A stretch of 64,000 nt of DNA from Atherix ibis (lineage: Eukaryota; Arthropoda; Insecta; Diptera; Athericidae), in assembly GCA_958298945.1 (NCBI GenBank), contig OY282607.1, positions 79,786,868 to 79,850,867 on the forward strand. The letters are read 5' to 3'. The stretch's first letter is position 1. Each line of letters opens with the position of its first letter. This document shows, one piece after another, positions 25,888-38,352 of the stretch. Under the pieces are notes generated by a model. It was not told where the DNA came from, made no database searches, and saw only the letters and a list, made by a program, of their open reading frames with translations. Both the position numbers and the translations under genes were made by a program.

Positions 25888-28249
25888 TAAGCTTATACAC
25901 CTGGTAACTCCATAAAAAACAATTCAACAAAATATTATATGAACAGAAATTATTTTTTTTTCTAAAAAAAAAACAAACAAACAATTCTTTTTAGAAAAAT
26001 GGTTATTTTTTTAAAAATGTATCAGAATCTTATGATTAAAAATCGAAAGGGTGTATAATATCTTATTGGAACAAATGGTACTTAATATTGTCTGGTTAAA
26101 CGTAATTGGCACAGAACGCATTTAAATTGGTTTAAAAAATTAGCCTACAATTCTTATTGTTAAGGGGAATTGATTAATAATATCTAATGATAATAATAAA
26201 TTGAGCTTAAGAATACAAGGGAAAGGTTCGAAAATTCTAAATGTGCTTATAGCCATAAACATAGCTCCTAGCATATACATTAAAGAAATGTTATGAGCAT
26301 AGGTCGAAACGTACAGCCTTGAGAGTGACGCTGCACTTTTATTATATTACAATTAATACAACCTAATGCTCGGAAGTAACCAATACTATGATGCGATGAA
26401 TATGATCAGCAAACAATAAGGTTGGACCCACTATTAAAATTGGAAAAGGCCTACTTCTTTTATGGCAGTGGATGAGTCTTTTGATGGTAATGGAGAAAAT
26501 TAAGTAAATTTAATGTTAGCTAAAAATAGCAAAATGAATTATACTCGACTGGGAAAAATTAACACGTGGGCTTAGAGAATATCACGACTTTAAGCCCTCC
26601 GCCGTGCTGTTACTTAGTTAAGACTCAAATAAGCGCATTGTATTGTTTAAGTACATCTTTCTCATACAACATAAATACGAATCGAAGATTAACTTTAATC
26701 ACAAGAGCGTATTGTTGTATGTTTCAGTACCTGTTCTCTAAGGTCTTAGAATAGTGAACACATAATATTAAAAAAATCATAAGATTTTTTTAAAAAAAAT
26801 GTAATTTTAGTTTTAGTTATTATTTTTGAAGTTCTGTAAAAAATCCTTTAAACAGAAATTATTTAAATATATTAAATAATTGTTGAAAATTTAAAGTGAA
26901 TCCTGTGAAATGGATAAAAGGTTCTTCCTCAATTCTGGTGCTGGCCATCAAAATTAGTGTGGATCTTCTAATTTTATGTCTAATTTTTGCAAAACTTTCA
27001 GAATCTTTAGTGTCAAAAATAAAAATATTAAACAAAAAAAAAGATAAACTACAATAGAATAAATAAAGATACTTTTGAGTAAGTAAAGCGTACACTTATT
27101 TTAGTGATTTTAAACTTGCTTGAATAACTCACGATATTTGCCATAGCTTGAATCCGATGCAATCTTTAAAATAGAAAAAATGAAAATGAAAAAAAATTTT
27201 TTATTTTGTATTATTTAATGTGTTGTGAGCGCAATGAATGCATTTTTGTGTGCGCAAACCGATTTCTTTTCTAGTAAGTCGTGCGTGCCCTGAAGTGCGA
27301 TACACAGTATAAAGTGCACGATTTCTTTATCCAAAGAGTGCCCAAAACCAGGCCCACAAATGAAGTTAACTGAACTGATCTGAACTTCTGGCTTAGCCAA
27401 ACTCAATCGTACTATCGTGTACTCTGGCTAGGTTAAACTAAACCTAGTTTAGCAGACAAGCAGACGAGCAGACTTGTATGTGAAGTGCATACAACTCCGG
27501 TGTTTGTAGGTTAGAACATTGGCTGGAACAAAACATCAACGAAAATTCACCATCTTATATGATATTCTCGATTTGGTTACTATAGATTCATTGTCAGTAA
27601 GTATAGTTCCTTGCCTCAACATGCTATGCTGGTGGCTTATTGTTTTAATGTGTTATCCATTTTCGTGTCTAACTCGAAACTTGGATATTCTGAGCCATCT
27701 ATATCTTCCTAATATACAAGATATACTTTATGGCACGCCATTTCACCAAGTCGCCCTGTTCTGGGTCTCTTCTTCGAAAATGTTACGTAAAATCATTGCA
27801 GACTCATTTCTTGCTGTACCTCCAACTATATACACTAAATACTAGATAACTAGCATTCTTGCATAAAACTCTTCATTGCATTGTTTAAGTTCAATGTCTA
27901 TAGTTTTGTTTTTTTTTGTTCCATACAATATTCAGCGGGGGTGGAGAGCACAATATCTTACTCAATATTGCTATTTTTTCTATGCTGAAATGAAGGGAGT
28001 ACCTTATCACGCTCCATTCATAATTATAACAATCTAAGTGAAAATTTACATACAAATATTAATCTGGAAACGTGCCCATTTTTCCAGGACTGTGACAAGG
28101 ATTAATTGAATTTAATTTATATGAAAATACCAAGCTAACAATAGCTTAGCATGAAAATTTTGCGTACAGTATTAATTGCAACAAAAAAATGACTTAACAC
28201 TCAATAATTTAAAAATTAGTCGACTTGGCTATGGAATAAATATCTACTA
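25888..28249. other. Noncoding; short unassigned ORFs
   Basis: Longest ORF 27519-27845 (plus strand, 108 codons) has no recognisable motif. 26230-26460 and 27220-27800 are slightly less AT-rich. Confidence 0.4.
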
Positions 28250-29400
28250 AGTGATTGCGGATTTTAAATAAGAAGAAAAATTCAAAATTTTTATTTAAAA
28301 ATATAACTTTATTCAATTAGGTATTGTCCGTTTTTGTCGAAAACCCTTTGCCATCTTTCAGGAAGTGTCATAATTCCGTGTTCGTAAAACTTATTACTTT
28401 TGCTAGCAAAAAAACGGAATTAAATGTGATTTTACATCATCAGCGTGATTAAAAATTTCACCATTTACGGAATTCTGTATTGAACGAAATAAATGGTAAT
28501 CTGAAGGCGCTAGGTCAGGGCTATACATACACGTATAACACATCCCAACCTAATTCCAAAAATTTTTGGCGAGTGACCAAAGATGTTTGTGGCTTTGCAT
28601 TGTCATGCTGGAAAGCAACAACCTTACGATTTGTCAATTCTGGCCGCTTTGCTTGAACTGCATTGCTCAGTTTGACGAGTGGTTGGACGTACACGGTGGA
28701 ATTAATCGTTTGGTTTCTTGGTAAAAGTTCAAAGTGCAGAATTCCTTTATAATCCCACCAAACTGACAGTATAATTTTCTTTTGGTGCATTTCAGCTTTT
28801 GATGTCGTCTGAGGTGGTTCATCTCGCATCACCCACGATCGTTTCCGATAAACGTTGTTCTAAGCTATCCACTTTTCGTCGCCATTTATCAGTCGTTTCA
28901 GAAATGGATCCGTTTCGTAGCGTTTCAGAAGCGAATCGCAGATGCTAATACGTTGGGTCAAATGAATGTATGCGATTCATTGAGCTTCTCTGCAATCTCA
29001 CGTATTGTGCTATGATGATCTGAACCGATAAAGGCCTCGATATGGGTCTCATCAACTTCAGAGTGAAAAATCACCAGAACGAAATTTAGCAAACCAATTT
29101 TGACACTGCCTTTCTTTCAAGATTTCATTCCCATATACGACATATAACTTCTTGTGTACCTGCGATGCGTTCTTGTCTTTTAGGAAATAATACAATAAAA
29201 TATGTCTAACATGCACGTCTTGTCCTTCCATTTTTAAATTTGGATGAAAACAAAACTAAATAGCTAAACGATACAATTTTTTACTAAATTAAAGGCGGAA
29301 GTCCAAACAACAAGGAAACAATATAGGTTAGGTGCTTTGAACACGTTGACATAACAAAAGAATGTGCTAATACCATCTATTGACAAAATCCGCAATCACT
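28250..29400 (-). mobile_element. mariner element with TIR AGTGATTGCGGATTTT
   Basis: The left end AGTGATTGCGGATTTT at 28250 and its complement ending at 29400 are each flanked by TA (28248-28249; 29401-29402). The length of 1,151 bp suggests only a small internal loss. Confidence 0.9.
28309..29231 (-). pseudogene. mariner (mellifera-like) transposase, broken
   Basis: The start codon at 29231 begins MEGQDVHVRHILLYYFL, with the HTH up to QCQNWFAKFRSGDFSL and then a stop. INGDEKWIA with a stop just after marks the first Asp block. The open stretch 28832-28521 covers KKIILSVWWDYKGI and the second Asp block AFQHDNAKPQTS. After a frameshift come YSPDLAPSDYHLFRS and the C-terminus ERWQRVFDKNGQYLIE. 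All three Asp are visible, but several stops and shifts make it dead. Confidence 0.85.
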
Positions 29401-30553
29401 TAGTTATCAAACCAATACAAAAGCTAATATCGAATACCGAACATTTTTGATTTGAATTGATTTATCTAAATGCAATTTCGACGATTAAATGATTCAGTTC
29501 AAACATATTTAAAACAAATAACGCCGATAGCTGATCCATTTTGACATAAGTTTACTGTCGTAGTATGTTTACTATGCTGAAAATTCACCATGAATTTAGC
29601 GGAAGTAAATTTAAATAAAATTCTTATGAAAATAAAATTCATTTTTAAATTAGGCAGAAATTTTCTAAAAATTAATAATGCCATTTTTATAAAAAAATCG
29701 TTTTTTTTAAATATAAATTACAGACTTTCAAATAAGAAATTCAGTTAGTATTATTTGGTTTAAAATTATGGAAACTTTTCTCGAAAATTATTTGAATTGG
29801 CCCAAAATTTGGCGGTAAAATTATTTCGAGGCAAAACCAATTTCTTTTTTTCATATTTTATTCAATAAAATAAATCAATTGTGTTTATTTGTTTTTTTCT
29901 TGTTGGTCTAATAAGGAATTTTTTTTCTTCAAAACCTTACATGCCCGGAACACATTTGCAGCTTGGAGTCAGTATATTTAGTTCGATTCAACTATTAAAC
30001 ACAATTGTGACGAATAAAGAAACATTTTCTGATTAATTTATTATCTTCAATTTGCGCTACAAAAAGTAAACGTTTTTTTTTCTTTTTTTTTAAATAATAA
30101 AAAAAGGTGGAAATTTTTTTTAAATAATAAAAAGCACATTTACATAACATTTTAATTAACAATTTTATGCATCATGAAGTGGGAGTAAATGATCCCATCG
30201 GCGTTTTTCTAATTAACTAAAGTTAAATTCCTTTAGAAAATCTCTAGGCTATTATCTCTTAAGTCACCGATGAGTGTTTTCAGGGAGGGCATTACAGGAC
30301 AATTTTCTCACAAGCGGATTATAATGATAGGATAAAAGGAAGTGAAATTTTTGATAGCGGGAAATGCACAAGTTCTGAGGAAAGGGAATATTTATATCAA
30401 GATGTATTACGTTGTTACGAACATAAAAGGGGCATCAACAATTTTACAGAGGATCTGGGATTGTTAAACCTGGACGCGATAGGAATTGGAACGTTTCGTT
30501 GAACCCCAAAATTCAATTCCATATGTCCGAAAAGGTTTTATAATTGTATTGTA

Positions 30554-31461
30554 TTAGGTTGTTCGGAAAGTAATTGCGTTATCAGTTGAACCTCATGAAG
30601 ACATAATAAAGGCATTAATTAATGCAAACCGGCGAATAACAGCTCGTGAGATCGCTGAAAGATTAAATTTATCGAATTCGACCGTTCATGATCATTTGAA
30701 ACGGCTAGGTTTAATCTCAAAGCTCAACATATGGGTTCCTCACCTTCTTACGGAAAAAAATTTGTGCCGTCGCATTGACGTTTGTGATTAGTTTCTCAAA
30801 CGCTAAGAAAATGATCCATTTTTGAAACGTATCATCACTGGGGACGAGAAATGGCTTGTCTACAACAATGTAAAGCGTAAAAGATCCGGAGTAGAAAAGA
30901 TGAACCGTCTCAAAGCACTTCGATTGTCAATAATCATCAAAAAAAGGTTAAGCTATCTGTTTGGTGGGATTATAAAGGAATCGGCTTTTTGAGCTTTTAT
31001 CTAGCAACACAAATTGATGATTCCGATCTTCACTTAAAGAAAAAAGGCCAGAATTGGTCAATAGGAAAGGTATAGTGTTCCAACAGGATAATGCGAAACC
31101 ACATACAAGTTTGACCAGTCGGCAAAAGCTTTTAGAGCGTGGATGAGATATACTGGCACACCCACCATACTTTCCAGATTTAGCACCTTCCCAATTATCT
31201 TTTGTTCCAGTCTCTAAAAAAATTTTTACACGGTAAAACGTTTAATTCAAATGAGGAAGTCAAAAATCGTTTGGATAAGTTTTTTGTCAGCAAAAACCAA
31301 AAATTTTATGAGCGTGGAATCATGCTACAGCCAGAAAGATGGCAAAGGGTATTGGATCAGAATGTACAATATTTAATTGAATAAAATATTAATTCACTAT
31401 AAGAAAATCATCTTTCATTTATATTTTTAAAAAAAACGAAATTACTTTCCGAACAACCCAA
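30554..31461 (+). mobile_element. mariner inserted in the jockey-like element
   Basis: The TIRs TTAGGTTGTTCGGAAAGTAA (30554) and TTACTTTCCGAACAACCCAA (ending 31461) are flanked by TA. Jockey coding sequence resumes on both sides, so this insertion is younger than the retrotransposon fragment. At 908 bp it is shorter than a full element. Confidence 0.9.
30586..31384 (+). pseudogene. mariner (mellifera-like) transposase, 5' deleted
   Basis: The frame enters at the second HTH (IKALINANRRITAREIAERL) without the N-terminus. TGDEKWLVYNN (first Asp) and FQQDNAKPHTS (second Asp) follow with frame changes between. The third block reads FPDLAPSQ, so the last Asp codon is damaged. The C-terminus ERGIMLQPERWQRVLDQN to QYLIE stop is intact. 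It is closely related to the copy at 35.8 kb. Confidence 0.8.
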
Positions 31462-32047
31462 TATATTAGAAGTTTACTTTTGATTGTTAGTTTCGGATAG
31501 TCTAAGAAGTTGGCGGTAACATCTAGTGGGGTCAAGTTTTTTTAGTCTAGTATGAGGATTCCAAGTTTATTTCTTGTCCAAGTTAAGTTCCAAATAATGT
31601 ACTTAATTATATTATGGAATCATGTAGGTTTCCCTTGACAAAGTGTGAAAGTAATGTGAACACTATTCTGTTCATTTACCCTTACTCTCCAATCTCTTAA
31701 ACCAGGATTGAAGGTTGTGTATATGGGATTGTTAATTGTTAGAAGTTATATCAAGATTTCTATGGGTAGCAAGTATGGCCGTATCATCTGCATAAGTTGC
31801 AATGATAGTATTAGGACCAGATCGGACAACATGGGTATAAATATTATATAAAATGGAACCAAGGGTACTACCTTCGGGGACTCCGGCTAGAATAGAATAT
31901 ATTTCTGACTATTCTGAGTTAATTAGAACTTGAAAATGACGTTGGGAGAGACATGAATTTATGATAAGTTAGTATGTTGAAGGAAGAAAGCTCTCAAGTT
32001 TCCAGAGGAGTCCAGGATGCCACACATTATCAAAAGCTTGGGAAAGC

Positions 32048-32095
32048 GTATTGCCCAGGAGTAGTTTGATATCTAAAACTACTCCTGGGTAATAC
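32048..32095. repeat. Snap-back inverted repeat, 20-bp arms, 8-nt loop
   Basis: Arm 32048-32067 and arm 32076-32095 are reverse complements with one mismatch (GTATTgCCC against GTATTaCCC). The right arm spells the original RT codons; the left arm is the inserted copy. It lies between the LDI and SQAFD codons of the jockey-like RT. Confidence 0.85.
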
Positions 32096-32222
32096 ACTTT
32101 CCTCTCAAGATTGGATACAATATGATCAACAATGCGATGGAAAGTAAAGTTAAATAAAATATTTTTTTTGTATTACTAAGACATTACCATTTTGTATAAA
32201 ATATATTATTTTGAGATGGCTA

Positions 32223-33492
32223 CGAGGGTCATTCAACAAGTACTTAGCCTACAAAAGAAAAACGAAAATTTTGGAAAGGTGGCAATTTATTTTTTCACAT
32301 AATCTCCTTCAAGCTCGATACACTTGGCCCAGCGATGCTCTAACTTTTTTAACCCGTCCAAAAAATACATTTTCTGGAGGGAAGCAAAATAGGCCTCCGT
32401 GGCGACGATGTCCTCCTCATTCGACCCAAATCTATTCCCGGCGAGTGATTTTTTCATGTTTGGAAACAAAATGTAGTCACAGGGGGCCAAATCTGGAGAG
32501 TACGGTGGATGGGGCAGCAATTCGTAGCGCAATTCGACCAATTTGGCCATGGCGACGGCGGAGGTGTGAGCCGGCGCGTTGTCGTGGTGGAACAGCACTT
32601 TTTTCTTCGCAAAGCGGAGCCGCTTTTTCTTCAATTCGACGTCAAATCGGCCCAATAAGTCAGCATAGTAGCGCCCCGTGATTGTTTTACGCATCTCGAG
32701 GTAATCGATGTGGATCACACCTTGTGAATCCCAGAAAACGGTGGCCATCACCTTTCCGGCCGATCGAACAGTCTTCGCCTTCTTCGGAGTACGTTCGCCG
32801 GGTGAAGTCCACTGTTTCGACTGTTCCTTGGTCTCTGGTGTGTACCAGTGAATCCATGTTTTGTCGACGGTCACGAAACGACGCAAGAACTCCGCTGGAT
32901 TGCGCTGAAACAGCGCCAAACACGTCGCCGATGTGGTCTCACGGTTGCGCTTGTTTTCTGGTGTGAGCAAACGCGGCACCCATCGCGCCGACAGCTTTCT
33001 CATGCCCAGATCTTCGTGTAGAATATGATGCACCATTCCTACTGCGATGCCCACAGTCTCAGCTATCTCGTGAACCTTCAATCGACGGTCTGCCAACACG
33101 AGATCGTGGATTTTTTAACGTTTTCCTCCGTAGCAGCCGTTTTCGGGGCACCTGGGCGTGGCTCATCAAAAACCGACGTGCGGCCACGAACAAACTCGTT
33201 GAACCAATTCTTGACGGTCGCCATCGAAGGAGAAGAGTCACCATACACAGCATCCAAGCAATCTTTGATTTCGCTGCGCGTTTTCCCTTCCAAAAACAAG
33301 AATCTAATCACCGAACGATATTGTTCTTTTTCCATTTTTGTGCAACCGACCGACACGCTCGCTTTCAAAGGCTCTCAAAACAAAACTAATGAAGGGAATC
33401 GACTGAAACTTTGACAGTAGGCTACTAAAAGAATGTACTGTGACAGCAGTTCCATCGGGCGGTGAGGCTAAGTACTTGTTGAATGATGCTCG
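32223..33492 (-). mobile_element. Nearly complete mariner, 1,270 bp
   Basis: The TIRs share CATTCAACAAGTACTTAGCC: left end CGAGGGTCATTC at 32223, right end complement ending at 33492. Both are flanked by TA (32221-32222, 33493-33494). It is inserted in the end of an older Tc1-like relic, and is the youngest-looking DNA transposon here. Confidence 0.92.
32287..33339 (-). pseudogene. mariner transposase broken by a single-base deletion
   Basis: From the probable start at 33335-33339 (MEKEQYRSVIRFLFLEGK) the HTH region runs to TEENVKK. There, one A appears to be missing from an A-run (complement of 33111-33116). The next frame gives LADRRLKVHEIAETVG and stays open to the stop at 32287. Blocks: VTVDKTWIHWY (relatives have VDETW, so the residue after the first Asp is changed), FHHDNAPAHTS and YSPDLAPCDYILFP. 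Total length about 345 aa, as expected. The overlapping open stretch 33368-33078 supplies the N-terminus. Confidence 0.9.
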
Positions 33493-34060
33493 TATTAACG
33501 AGACTTCTTGAAGAACTCGATCTTTTTTGAGGTAATTTTTGATGACTTTTTCACCAACATGTTGAGCTATAATTTAGGCAATTACTTGATAGATATTGGT
33601 TGTTATATGCCCTGAAATTTAATTATCTGCATAAGTACAATCTTTTACGTAATTTTACAGCATTAAATTGTACAATATTGGATACCAATTTACATCACTT
33701 AAACATGAAATTACGTAACCTGGAAAGTTTTCGCTCAACAGGGGCAAATATTTTTGTGTACAGTGGCTTAAACTACCACCATCTTATTAGAACCCCACAT
33801 AGCCCAAACTAATTTATTTTAAGTCGGAATAGAGTTCAGAATTGATGGTAACAGTCTCTTTTAGTTCATTTTCAATAGCATGGAAAACAGCCACTTTTTC
33901 ACAGTTACATGTATCTTGTCTTGTCAACTTCTAAACAGTTGACTTTTAAATCTTTATACACGTATATAATAATTCTGCTTATTGTCATATTCACCGACTG
34001 AGAAATAAGCTTTATCGTTGAAGAAAATATTGTTCGAAAAATCAGCGAAACGTGGCACTT

Positions 34061-35844
34061 TTTTAGAAATTTTTTACAATTATTTATGCATTATTTGATA
34101 AACTTAAAAAATTCGTAATATAAAATGGCAATATTTTATATAAATAATTATTATTGTTAATAATATATTTGTTTAATAACATATCGAATAATAGGGCTAT
34201 ACTTTCAAAATTAAAAAAATGGATAATTCGTTATTATGCTGAATAAGAACTAAATAATAATTATGCAATTTCATAGCTTCGGTCAACAATGCTGGTAATA
34301 TTAAGCATATTATTAAAAATTTTGAAATTATTTTGTCAGTACTACGAACAGGACTTAAAACAAGTGGTTAGACTTAAATCAGCTTTAGTAACTGTTCACA
34401 CTTGTGTTCGGAGCATTCCGCTTCAATGCCAGACTAATCAGAGTTCTTTTGCCTGCAAAGCACCGACTTGGGTATCAAAAATCAATATTTTATTTTTGGA
34501 ATTTTCAAACTGTTATAAATTAATTACGTTAAATACAAATATTTTCATTAGTTACAATTGTAACGGTTAAAGTGATGCTCAAAATAAAAATTATAATGCT
34601 AAATTCTCCCTTGTTATTAAAAAAAATTAATAAACATATAAAAATATCCTAAAGATATAAAATTCTATTATGTATTAATATAATATAAGTTTACATAGAT
34701 TAACAATTGTACAATGAGGAGGTGCATTATTTTTGCATATATTTTAGGCAGAGGCGCATCGAAACAATACTATTTGAAAGAGAGAAAAATAGAAAAGACA
34801 AAAAAAAGGAAGAAATTATTGAATATTACATTATTTATATGCTGTTTGGTTAAAATAAACGCGAACACGTGGCAAGTACATTGTTTCCGTATGTATTAAG
34901 CCCCAAGGTGGAGCAACAAATGGCGAGAAGGAAGACTACAACTTTACAACAGAACTCATTTTATATTCAGCGTCGCCGTGTACTAATGCCGAAGAGTGCA
35001 TTGTTTATGTTTTGCGGCTTCATTTGAATTTCTGCTGCCAGATATCCTCATATGAGAAGAAATTTCTACCTATGCAACTTTACCATAATAACTGTTTAGC
35101 AAAGTTGCGAGGTAGCTCTGATTTACTTATTTATGTTATTATTTAAATTTAAAATACGTCAACAATTTGTATAATCTGCGACAGTTTCCAGCTCCCGCAA
35201 AATTTCACGAACGCAATCATTTGGAAGTTGCAGAGAAATAGCTTGCTCTGAAATGCCATAGTACTATTGGACCTATTATTGGAGCTATGAAAATTTCAGT
35301 ATTTTATTTATATTACATTTAGATACTTTTAGATTCGTATGGTTTGAGAAAATTATGTATATTGGAGTTGAGCATAAAAAACTATGACATATATCCGATA
35401 GGCTGTCTCAGATTGAACGCTGGATTTTAATTTTTTAATACCAAATTTAACAACCTTTTTTGTATTCATATCAAATAATTTTGTTTAATATTAAGGAAGT
35501 CACTGGGCCGGTTTTTTTTTCAAAGATATGAAAAATTATGTTGGTTAACTGGGAGAAAATTTTCAATGACGCGATATTAGATAGTCCGACCAATTTGACC
35601 AAGGGTACACTGGATTTCAGTTCAGTAACTATATTCAACCAATTGCCACAAATCTGGGATTTAAGATATTCTGATAAAAGTAAGTCATAAAAAGTTAATT
35701 TATTAGATCCACCCGATCATTTTCAGATTAAAGGTTCCGCAAAAGTATTTAATTGCAAAGCTGTACAATATGCCGCCACATCTTATTGGAATTATATTCT
35801 CTCAACCTACCTAATAATGCCAAAAAAAACTAGAATAGCATGAA
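34061..35844. other. AT-rich DNA, no gene seen
   Basis: No supported ORF or repeat; possibly old transposon debris. Confidence 0.4.
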
Positions 35845-36027
35845 TTAGGTTGTCAAGAAAGTAATTTCGTTGTTTCCCAACAGAGGATTTAATTGAATTT
35901 TTTCACAACCAACTTCACATTTAAGCCGCATAATCATATGTATTTTGACAGCTGACATAGCAAGGCTTGTTTGTGAAAAAATTCGATGGATTCTGCACAG
36001 TAGTTTTTGGTTGATACCCATTTAAAT

Positions 36028-36782
36028 ATGGAAAGTGAAAAACAGCATTTTCGACGTATTTTATTTTTTTACTATAGAAAAGATAAAAATGCTGTTAAAG
36101 CAAGAAAAAAATTACACGTTGTATTTTAGATGTCGAAGATGCACCACGTTCTGGAAGGCCAGTTGAAGCTGATGAAGACACAATAAAGGCATTAATTGAA
36201 GTAAACCGGCGAATAACAACTTGTTAGGTTTTATCTAGTTTTTATCTCAAATCTCGACATATGGGTTCCTCATCCTCTATGGGGAAAAAATTTGTGCCGT
36301 CGCATTGACGTTTGTGATTTTCTTCTCAAACGCTAAGAAAATGATCCATTTTTTAAGCGTATCCTCACTGGGGACGAGAAATGGGTTGTTTACAACAATA
36401 TTAAGCGCAAAAGATCCTGGAGTAGAAAAGATGAACCGGATCAAAGCACCTCGAAAACCAATATTAATCAAAAAAAAGGTTATACTATCTGTTTGGTGGA
36501 ATTTCAAAGGAATCGTTTATTTGGAGCTTCTACCGAGCAATACAACGAACAATTCTGAAGTGTACTGTCATCAGTTTGACAAATTGAATGATTTACTTAA
36601 AGAAAAAAGGCCAGAATTGGTCAATAGGAAAGGTATAGTGTTCCAACAGGATAATGCGGAACCACATGTAAGTTTGATCACTCGGTAAAAGCTTTTAGAG
36701 CTTGGACCACTCGGCAAAAACTTTTAGAGCTTAACAGGAATATACTACCACACCCACCATACTTTCCAGACCTAGCGCCTTT
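36028..36782 (+). pseudogene. mariner (mellifera-like) transposase, disrupted
   Basis: Starts MESEKQHFRRILFFYYRK at 36028. EDAPRSGRPVEADEDTIKAL follows after a deletion. 36305-36688 is the longest open part, with NRKGIVFQQDNAEPHVS (second Asp block) and SVWWNFKGIV. A short direct duplication (TTTTAGAGCTT, 36690-36732) follows. The third block is cut by the retrotransposon insertion after the DLAP codons. Confidence 0.8.
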
Positions 36783-38352
36783 AAAGGGAAGAAACCACTG
36801 GACGAGCCAGCTTCCTATCGTCCACTTTGCATGCTGGATTCAGGCGGGAAGAACTTGGAGCGGATAGTGGCCGACAGATTGGAGCAATACATCGATCCTC
36901 AACTTTCCGAATTTCAATTCGGATTCAGGAAGGGGAGATCGACCATCGACGCGCTGGAACTCGTCACGAACATTGCAAAGGAAGCCATCTCAGGAAAGAG
37001 ATGGAAAGGAGGTTCTAAAAAGTATTGCCTCATTGTCACGCTGGACATCAAGAACGCGTTTAACTCGGCCCGCTGGGATCGAATCTTGGAGGCTCTTGAG
37101 AACATGGGGGTGCCGTACTACCTACGGAGGATGGTCAGATCATACTTCAGTGATCGACTACTGCAATACGAGACCGAGGATGGACCAGCAGAGTATGAGG
37201 TCACGTGAGGGGTACCTCAGGGCTCTGTCCTGGGGCCACTCTTGTGGAACGTCATGTACGACGGCCTACTCCATCTGCAATTACCGACGAACACAACACT
37301 CGTGGCTTTCGCGGACGACGTAGCGGTTGTCCTGGTAGCCAAACACCTAGAGGAAGTGGAAGCCGCATTCTTCACCACCATCCGGAGCATAAGACAGTGG
37401 ATGACATCGGCAGACCTGTCTTTGGCGGAACATAAGACCGAGGCACTCCTTGTGAGTAGCCGGAAGAAAATGGAGACCATCACCATAAGAGTAGGCGATC
37501 ACGACATCCGGTCGCTACCCTACATCCGGTATCTAGGAGTGGTCTTGGATGCCAGACTCAACTACAAGGAGCACATCTCCAGCGTCAGCAGGAAGGCATC
37601 AGCAGTACAGGGCGCACTTTCGCGGATAATGTCCAATATTGGAGGCCCCAGGCAAATCCGAAGGCGACTACTGGCAACTGTGGTTACCTCCGTCCTGCTA
37701 TACGGAGCACCAGTGTGGGCGAAGTCGCTAGAGCTTACAACATACCGCAAGACAATGACATCAGTCCAGCGACTCCCAGCGATCAGAGTGGCGTCAGCAT
37801 ACCGAACGGTATCGCACGATGCGGTCAACATCGTGGCATCATGCCCACCCATCGACATTCTGGCAGGAGAGCGGGAACGCCAACATCGTAGGAAGAAGGA
37901 AGAGCGGTGAAAGGTCCTCTGTGAAGAGGAGAGACCCGAGAGTCTTCGCCTCTGGCAAGAGAGATGGGACAACTCGACGAAGGGTCGGTGGACTCATCGG
38001 CTGATCCCACATGTTACCAAATGGGTCACTCGCCTGCACGGGGAAGTCGGGTATTACATCACCCAACTCTTGACTGGGCATGGATGCTTTCGGGCATACT
38101 TGCACAGATTCAAGAGAACTGACTCCCCAAACTGTCATCATTGCCGCGATGTGATCGAAGACGCAGAACACGTGTTCTTCCAGTGCCCCCCTCTATGAGG
38201 AGACACGGGTGGAGCTGGAGAGAAATCTGGAGCGTCCCATCAGTCCAGAAAATATAGTGGAGTGCATGCTGAAGAGCCAATCGGCTTGGAACAGAATTGC
38301 AGAGTACGCGGAATCCATTATCAAGGATCTCCACACAACGTACGAAGAATAG
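36783..38352 (+). pseudogene. R1-like reverse transcriptase with C-terminal zinc knuckle
   Basis: The frame enters at KGKKPLDEPASYRPLCMLD. RT motifs follow: QFGFRKGRSTIDA, VTLDIKNAFNSARW, GVPQGSVLGPLLWN, the catalytic FADD (near 37308) and YLGVVLD. After the RT come GYYITQLLTGHGCFRAYLH and a CxxC-type finger, CHHCRDVIEDAEHVFFQC. Lesions: TGA at 37206-37208 just before GVPQGS, TGA at 37908-37910, and an extra C in a C-run near 38190. The stop is at 38350-38352. Otherwise it is well preserved, implying a recent insertion. Confidence 0.9.

Larger units (their letters stand above)
30070..32145 (-). pseudogene. jockey-like non-LTR retrotransposon, RT fragment
   Basis: One minus-strand frame runs from HRIVDHIVSNLERK (near 32120) through SQAFDNVWHPGLLWKL, AGVPEGSTLGSILYNIY, the catalytic YADD (31783-31794) and KKLDPTRCYRQLLR. 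It continues past a mariner insertion to TIIKPFRTYGIEFWGSTK, and has several stops. This is the end of a jockey-clade reverse transcriptase. The 5' part, including endonuclease, is missing. T-rich runs near 30070-30125 (A-rich on the coding strand) may mark the 3' tail. A 24-bp in-frame inverted duplication interrupts it at 32076-32099. Confidence 0.8.
32150..34060 (-). pseudogene. Tc1-like transposase relic interrupted by the 32.2-kb mariner
   Basis: On the minus strand FFNDKAYFSVGEYDNKQNYY (near 33970-34045) resembles the DEAHF..GYVNKQN block. SENFPGYVISCLSDVNWYP (near 33670-33730) resembles FPGRVISR.GDVNWPPRSCDL. EKVIKNYLKKDRVLQEVS resembles EKVIENW. Across the mariner insertion, SHLKIIYFIQNGNVL (32165-32220) continues the C-terminus. 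Many stops and shifts. It belongs to the same broad family as the fragment at 44.3 kb. Confidence 0.6.

Noticed and set aside
27519..27845. Plus-strand ORF of 108 codons
   Set aside because: No recognisable motif, no splice context and no homologue I can name; chance length in this region.
32211..32681. Plus-strand ORF of 156 codons
   Set aside because: Antisense to the mariner transposase at 32287-33368.
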